Of a stretch of DNA of 34,612 nucleotides, positions 31,113 to 34,612 are shown one piece after another. The notes under the pieces were generated by a model that had not been told where the DNA came from, did no database searches, and was given only the letters and a program-made list of their open reading frames with translations. A program made the position numbers and the translations under genes. How positions within the stretch are numbered: position 1 is the first letter of the stretch; each line of letters starts with the position of its first letter. Source of the stretch: a bacterium (lineage in GTDB: Bacteria > Bacillota > Clostridia > UBA1381); contig JAUNPN010000018.1 of the NCBI GenBank assembly GCA_030536655.1, forward strand, positions 1-34,612, given 5' to 3'.

Positions 31113-31787
31113 ATGAAAAGCATACTTATAATTGAGGACGACAGCGAAATAGCGGAGCTTGAACGCGACTACCTTGTGATGAACGGCTTTGAATGCGATA
31201 TAGCGCACCGCGGCACGCAGGGACTTGAAATGGCATTGAAAAACAATTATGACCTTATGATAATTGACATAATGCTGCCCGGAACGGATGGGTTTGGAAT
31301 TTTATCGGAGGTCAGAAGGCATAAACAGACTCCGGTAATCTTTCTTAGCGCGAGGAGCGATGATATTGATAAAATCAGAGGACTGGGGCTTGGCGCCGAT
31401 GATTATATGACAAAGCCTTTCAGTCCGAATGAGCTTGTAGCGCGCGTTAAGGCGCATATAATGCGCCATGACATACTGACGGGTAATATTAAGTCGGTTA
31501 TACACATACGCTCCATGAGCATTGATACGAATGCGAGATTGGTAACGGTTGGAAATGAAAGGATAAATCTCACTGCAAAGGAATATGACCTTTTGGAATT
31601 TCTGGCAAAAAATCCGAACCGCGCTTTTTCAAAGGAAACTCTGTTTGACAGAGTATGGGGGCTTGACGCGGCGGGAGATGTGTCAACGGTTGCGGTGCAT
31701 ATCCAGAGAATACGCGACAAGCTCGGCGTAAGAGGTGAAAAATATATTGATACGGTATGGGGTGTAGGCTACCGTATGAGCGCTTGA
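31113..31787 (+). CDS. OmpR/PhoB-family response regulator
   Basis: 224 residues. Receiver domain: acidic pocket 'IEDD' (7-10), phosphorylation site Asp52 in 'LMIIDIMLPG', Thr/Ser switch in 'VIFLSARS' (~74-81) and Lys in 'MTKPF' (~101-105). DNA-binding winged helix: 'LTAKEYDLLEFLAKNPNRAF' and 'VDTVWGVGYRM'-type ending ('IDTVWGVGYRM'). Typical length. It is the last gene of the unit and presumably regulates the ABC genes; the palindrome at 26557-26572 is a weak candidate site. GGAGA upstream of ATG 31113. Confidence 0.93.
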   Translation: MKSILIIEDDSEIAELERDYLVMNGFECDIAHRGTQGLEMALKNNYDLMIIDIMLPGTDGFGILSEVRRHKQTPVIFLSARSDDIDKIRGLGLGADDYMTKPFSPNELVARVKAHIMRHDILTGNIKSVIHIRSMSIDTNARLVTVGNERINLTAKEYDLLEFLAKNPNRAFSKETLFDRVWGLDAAGDVSTVAVHIQRIRDKLGVRGEKYIDTVWGVGYRMSA

Positions 31788-31788
31788 A

Positions 31789-31872
31789 GCGCTTCGGGCG
31801 GGGGCGGCTGCAAAGCGGCGCCCTCGCCGCAATACATTTTTTTGACAAAATTTTTTAAATATTAAAAAAACA
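31789..31872 (+). other. GC-rich hairpin region between the regulator and rpmG
   Basis: AGCGCTTGAAGCGCTT and GGGCGGGGGCGGCTGC...GCGGCGCCCTCGCC can fold strongly, and T7 follows at 31838-31844 after a short gap. It may act as a weak terminator of the two-component unit. No gene seen. Confidence 0.4.
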
Positions 31873-31873
31873 C

Positions 31874-31902
31874 TTGACAAGCACGCCGTAATATGGTACA
31901 AT
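31874..31902 (+). promoter_or_regulatory. Promoter of the rpmG-secE-nusG block
   Basis: TTGACA (31874-31879), 17-bp spacer ending TGG, TACAAT (31897-31902). The ~85-nt leader contains T9 (31925-31933) without a convincing hairpin before it. Confidence 0.8.
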
Positions 31903-31994
31903 AGAGACGCTTAAGAAAAGGCTCTTTTTTTTTGCGTGTGTTTTTCGGACAGGCGCGCTTAAAAGGGAACTCTAAATAATCGGAGGTGTAAATA

Positions 31995-32144
31995 ATGAGA
32001 GTTAAAATTACTTTAGCATGTACAGAGTGCAAGCAGAGAAATTACAACACAATGAAGAATAAGAAGAACGACCCTGACAGACTTGAAATGAAAAAGTACT
32101 GTAAGTTCTGCAGAAAGCACACTCTTCATAAGGAAACCAAGTAA
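31995..32144 (+). CDS. rpmG: 50S ribosomal protein L33
   Basis: A 49-residue ORF starting [12 protein letters not shown]. It has two CxxC pairs, C9-C12 and C36-C39, so it is the zinc-binding (C+) form of L33. The sequence '[20 protein letters not shown]' is typical of bacterial L33. The ribosome binding site CGGAGGTG lies 6 nt before ATG 31995. Standing directly before secE and nusG is its standard place in Firmicutes. It is too short for many ORF callers, but the evidence is clear. Confidence 0.97.
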   Translation: MRVKITLACTECKQRNYNTMKNKKNDPDRLEMKKYCKFCRKHTLHKETK

Positions 32145-32178
32145 TATAAGTTGTTTTGTTTAGTAAGGATGTGTAAAA

Positions 32179-32400
32179 ATGGCTGAAAAAGTAGAAAAGA
32201 AGAATGGCTTCGGCGCGAGAGCAAAGAAGTATTTAACAGATTGTAAGGCTGAGCTTAAGAAGGTAACATGGCCGACTAAGGATCAGCTCATACGAAATTC
32301 CGTAGTCATTGTAGTATTCATTGCGTTAATCACTGCTGTGTTATCGGTATTGGACGCCGGTTTCGGATGGATATTCACAAAGCTGACAGAGATTCTTTAA
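32179..32400 (+). CDS. secE: Preprotein translocase subunit SecE
   Basis: A 73-residue protein. The cytoplasmic amphipathic helix 'FGARAKKYLTDCKAELKKVTWPTKDQL' holds the SecE core motif (KVTWP), followed by one membrane helix (~43-65). SecE clamps SecY in the SecYEG channel. It is the normal single-helix Gram-positive form, between rpmG and nusG as usual. Confidence 0.95.
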   Translation: MAEKVEKKNGFGARAKKYLTDCKAELKKVTWPTKDQLIRNSVVIVVFIALITAVLSVLDAGFGWIFTKLTEIL

Positions 32401-32463
32401 TTCGGTAAACAAATCAGTTTAAGGAAGAAAGAAATCGTCAAAATGTTGGGAAGGAGAATCTAA

Positions 32464-33099
32464 ATGGCCGAGACAGCATACGAAGCAAACGGCTTTAATC
32501 TGCAGGGCGCAGAGGAAACAACGGAGGCAAAGTGGTATGTGGTTCATACCTATTCGGGATATGAGAATAAGGTTATGGATAATATCAAGAGATATGTGGA
32601 AAACCATAATATGTACGAGCTTATTCCGGATGTTATGATTCCCATGCGTGAGGTTGTTGAAGCCGGCGGCAGTGCAGATGGTTTGTCTGACAATGACGGC
32701 GGAAGCGAAGACTTTGGTACGTCTAAAAAGGCGAAGGAACCCAAAAAAGTCAAGCTTTTTCCGGGTTATGTATTTATTAAGATGGTAATGAACGCGGAAA
32801 CCTGGTATGTTGTCAGAAATACCCGCGGCGTTACAGGGTTTGTCGGCCCGGCATCAAAGCCAAGTCCGCTCAGTAATGAGGATTTGGAAAGAATGGGTCT
32901 TGTTACCGAGCTTGTTGAGGAGGTTCCATTCAGCGTCGGCGATGAGGTAAATATCATCGCAGGACAGATGGAAGGCTTTTCGGGTAAAGTTATCAGTATT
33001 GATACTAAAAGACATAAGGTTCAGGTATCCGTTTATATGTTCAATCGTTCAACACCGGCGGAGCTGGATATTTCGCAGGTTAAGGCGGCTGAATTTTAA
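32464..33099 (+). CDS. nusG: Transcription termination/antitermination factor NusG
   Basis: 211 residues. NGN domain: 'AKWYVVHTYSGYENKVMDNI' then 'VKLFPGYVFIKM' and 'WYVVRNTRGVTGFVG'. KOW domain: 'FSVGDEVNIIAGQMEGFSGKVISIDTKRHKVQV' near the C-terminus. It binds the RNAP clamp and modulates pausing, termination and coupling to ribosomes. The N-terminal ~20 residues and a Gly/Ser/Asp-rich stretch at ~66-88 inside the NGN domain make it about 30 longer than B. subtilis NusG. AAGGAGA before ATG 32464. Confidence 0.95.
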   Translation: MAETAYEANGFNLQGAEETTEAKWYVVHTYSGYENKVMDNIKRYVENHNMYELIPDVMIPMREVVEAGGSADGLSDNDGGSEDFGTSKKAKEPKKVKLFPGYVFIKMVMNAETWYVVRNTRGVTGFVGPASKPSPLSNEDLERMGLVTELVEEVPFSVGDEVNIIAGQMEGFSGKVISIDTKRHKVQVSVYMFNRSTPAELDISQVKAAEF

Positions 33100-33152
33100 T
33101 ATTATATTTTATAATATTTATGCAAAGTAATGCAAAGGCATTATATATTTTA

Positions 33153-33200
33153 TCCCTCTGGTAACAGTGGGAGGATTCGGAAAGAATCCGCAATTACCAC
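33153..33200 (+). promoter_or_regulatory. Structured leader before rplK, likely L1/L11 autoregulation or RNA-processing site
   Basis: TCCC...GGGA, GTGG (33167-33170) with CCAC (33197-33200), and an inner GGATTC-GGAAA-GAATCC hairpin (33173-33189) form a two-level stem. TGGTAA (33159-33164) can instead pair with TTACCA (33194-33199), giving alternative folds. L1 regulating its own mRNA is established in other bacteria, but its use of this site is inference. Confidence 0.55.
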
Positions 33201-33255
33201 ATTTATTTAGCTTGCGCTGGGCGCAGCTATATGAGAATTTTAGGAGGTGGCCATA

Positions 33256-33681
33256 ATGGCACAGAAGGTTGCAGGTTATATTAAGTTACAGATTCCTGCC
33301 GGCAAAGCAACACCGGCTCCCCCGGTTGGTCCGGCATTAGGTCAGCACGGTGTAAACATCATGCAGTTTACAAAGGAATTTAATGAAAAGACGGCTAAGG
33401 ACGCCGGTCTTATTATCCCGGTAGTTATTACGGTATATGCAGACAGATCTTTCTCATTCGTTACAAAGACTCCGCCGGCTGCGGTTCTTATCAAGAAGGC
33501 TTGTAAGATTCAGAGCGGTTCAGGTGTACCGAACAAGACAAAGGTTGCTACAATTTCAAAGGCTGATTTACAGCAGATTGCAGAAACCAAGATGCAGGAT
33601 TTAAATGCGGCTTCGTTAGAGGCAGCTATGAGCATGATTGCCGGTACATGCAGAAGCATGGGCGTAGTAGTAGGAGACTAA
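33256..33681 (+). CDS. rplK: 50S ribosomal protein L11
   Basis: 141 residues. I use ATG 33256 ([20 protein letters not shown]) with AGGAGGTGG just upstream; the GTG at 33247 lies within that ribosome binding site. Typical motifs are '[17 protein letters not shown]' (residues 22-38), the N-terminal thiostrepton-loop prolines, and the C-terminal rRNA-binding 'GTCRSMGV'. L11 binds 23S rRNA at the GTPase centre and is required for RelA-type stringent response. It is the usual partner of L1. Confidence 0.96.
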   Translation: MAQKVAGYIKLQIPAGKATPAPPVGPALGQHGVNIMQFTKEFNEKTAKDAGLIIPVVITVYADRSFSFVTKTPPAAVLIKKACKIQSGSGVPNKTKVATISKADLQQIAETKMQDLNAASLEAAMSMIAGTCRSMGVVVGD

Positions 33682-33735
33682 TAATGTTCAAGTGGGAGAG
33701 CAGAGGCTCGTTTGACCACGAAGGAGGATTTATAA

Positions 33736-34428
33736 ATGTTCAGAGGAAAGAAGTATAAGGAGCTTAAGAAGCTCGTTGATAAGTCAAAGTTATATGACAC
33801 AGCTGAGGCTATGGAGCTTGTAACAAAGACAGCAGGCGCAAAGTTTGATGAAACCGTAGAAGCTCATATCAGATTGGGCGTTGACTCAAGACACGCTGAC
33901 CAGCAGGTTAGAGGCGCAATTGTGCTCCCGAATGGTACAGGTAAGTCGGTTAAGGTTTTAGTATTCGCAAAGGGTCCGAAGGCTGACGAAGCTAAGGCAG
34001 CAGGCGCTGATTATGTCGGCGATATGGATCTCGTTCAGAAGATTCAGGGTGAGAACTGGTTTGATTTCGACGTAGTTGTTGCAACACCGGATATGATGGG
34101 CGTTGTAGGCCGCTTGGGAAGAGTGTTGGGTCCGAAGGGCTTAATGCCGTCGCCGAAGGCAGGTACGGTTACTATGGATGTAACAAAGGCTGTAAACGAA
34201 ATTAAGGCAGGTAAGATTGAGTACAGACTCGATAAGACAAATATTATTCACTGCCCGATAGGAAAGGCTTCATTCGGCGCTGAAAAGCTTCAGCAGAATT
34301 TCGTAACATTGATGGACGCTATCATCAAGGCTAAGCCGGCTGCTGCAAAGGGTCAGTATTTAAAGAGCGTTGTTGTGGCATCAACAATGGGCCCCGGCAT
34401 CAGGGTAAACGCTGCAAAGTTAGGTTAA
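33736..34428 (+). CDS. rplA: 50S ribosomal protein L1
   Basis: 230 residues. Motifs '[35 protein letters not shown]' and '[22 protein letters not shown]' are diagnostic. L1 forms the stalk near the E site and represses translation of its own mRNA in well-studied bacteria. ATG 33736 follows AAGGAGG. It is the last gene in view; rplJ-rplL would be expected next, but a terminator and a MITE-like sequence come first. Confidence 0.96.
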   Translation: MFRGKKYKELKKLVDKSKLYDTAEAMELVTKTAGAKFDETVEAHIRLGVDSRHADQQVRGAIVLPNGTGKSVKVLVFAKGPKADEAKAAGADYVGDMDLVQKIQGENWFDFDVVVATPDMMGVVGRLGRVLGPKGLMPSPKAGTVTMDVTKAVNEIKAGKIEYRLDKTNIIHCPIGKASFGAEKLQQNFVTLMDAIIKAKPAAAKGQYLKSVVVASTMGPGIRVNAAKLG

Positions 34429-34457
34429 TAATTCCGATTACTTAAGCAAATGTAAAG

Positions 34458-34488
34458 CAGACTGCTCACAAGGCGGTCTGTTTTTTTT
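34458..34488 (+). terminator. Strong intrinsic terminator after rplA
   Basis: CAGACTGC (34458-34465), TCACAAG loop, GCGGTCTG (34473-34480) with one wobble, then T8. It ends the rplK-rplA transcript. Confidence 0.88.
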
Positions 34489-34557
34489 GCACGCAAAGGT
34501 TTGATTATGTGCAAAAGGAGTGGATAAATGCACCGCAATTTTATTTATTGAGGGATA

Positions 34558-34612
34558 AAGGAACCACTGATTAATTAACGCCTAACGGCTTAGCATGCAT
34601 TGAACTTGCATA
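34558..34612 (+). mobile_element. MITE-like element, copy 3 (cut by window end)
   Basis: AAGGAACCACTGATTAATTA..., through TGCATTGAACTTGCATA, is nearly identical to the first 55 bp of copy 2 (25369-25423) in the same orientation. It lies 70 bp after the rplA terminator. The rest is outside the window. Confidence 0.9.

Noticed and set aside
31903-31994. Attenuator in the rpmG leader
   Set aside because: The T9 run is not preceded by a stem stronger than 4 bp, and the pairing would include the transcription start itself.
34429-34560. L10 (rplJ) leader after rplA
   Set aside because: The only clear structure is a standard terminator with T8; the MITE copy follows and no rplJ start is in view.
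1-34612. tRNA genes
   Set aside because: No cloverleaf with GGTTCGAATCC-like T-arm and CCA-ready ends was found on either strand by eye; a dedicated scan would settle it.

Overview
The window looks like a chromosomal segment of an anaerobic, probably gut-associated member of Clostridia (Bacillota). The reasons are the moderate GC content, AGGAGG-type ribosome binding sites, TTGACA/TATAAT promoters with extended -10 TGn, a HydF [FeFe]-hydrogenase maturase, a DUF4179 anti-sigma protein next to an ECF-like sigma factor, a copper-amine-oxidase-like stalk domain protein, and AAA-ATPase/PD-(D/E)XK and Rpn-type accessory proteins. No finer taxonomy can be supported from sequence alone.

Layout. 1-8.1 kb: the 3' end of an Rpn/PD-(D/E)XK family gene, then a very large secreted protein of DUF11/Cna-B-type repeats (2344 aa) followed by a 64-aa peptide gene and a strong terminator. 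8.1-9.6 kb: DUF975 membrane protein and GNAT acetyltransferase. 9.6-11.9 kb: KDPG/KHG aldolase and KDG kinase (lower uronate/pectin catabolism), followed after only about 20 nt by the RNase P RNA. 11.9-14.2 kb, minus strand: two half-size chromate transporters and hydF. 14.3-17.9 kb: O-acetylhomoserine sulfhydrylase, RNase Z, and the secreted stalk-domain protein. 18-18.8 kb, minus strand: rsmA. 18.9-19.25 kb: a compact locus with all the hallmarks of a type I toxin-antitoxin system: a 28-codon membrane peptide, a convergent antisense RNA with its own perfect promoter and terminator, and matching inverted leader sequences. 19.3-22 kb: a small protein with an IscB/RRXRR-like N-terminal motif, then an ECF-like sigma factor and its DUF4179 partner.

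22.0-25.6 kb is the most mobile-looking part. It holds a 132-bp tandem repeat that folds into a nested hairpin. It also holds two inverted copies of a ~170-bp MITE-like element that bracket a GH43-like glycosidase and an AAA-ATPase/PD-(D/E)XK protein. A third MITE copy begins at the right edge of the window, after rplA. A minus-strand, probably self-inhibited Fic protein follows the cassette.

26.4-31.8 kb: a likely single signalling/transport unit made of a secreted protein, an ABC ATPase, a YdcF/DUF218 membrane protein, an ABC-2 permease, a histidine kinase and an OmpR-type regulator. The kinase's ribosome binding site sits in what looks like a remnant of the 132-bp repeat. 31.8-34.5 kb: the conserved rpmG-secE-nusG-rplK-rplA transcription/translation block with a structured leader before rplK. 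Coordinates come from reading the sequence by eye. Promoters, terminators and RNA structures are predictions.
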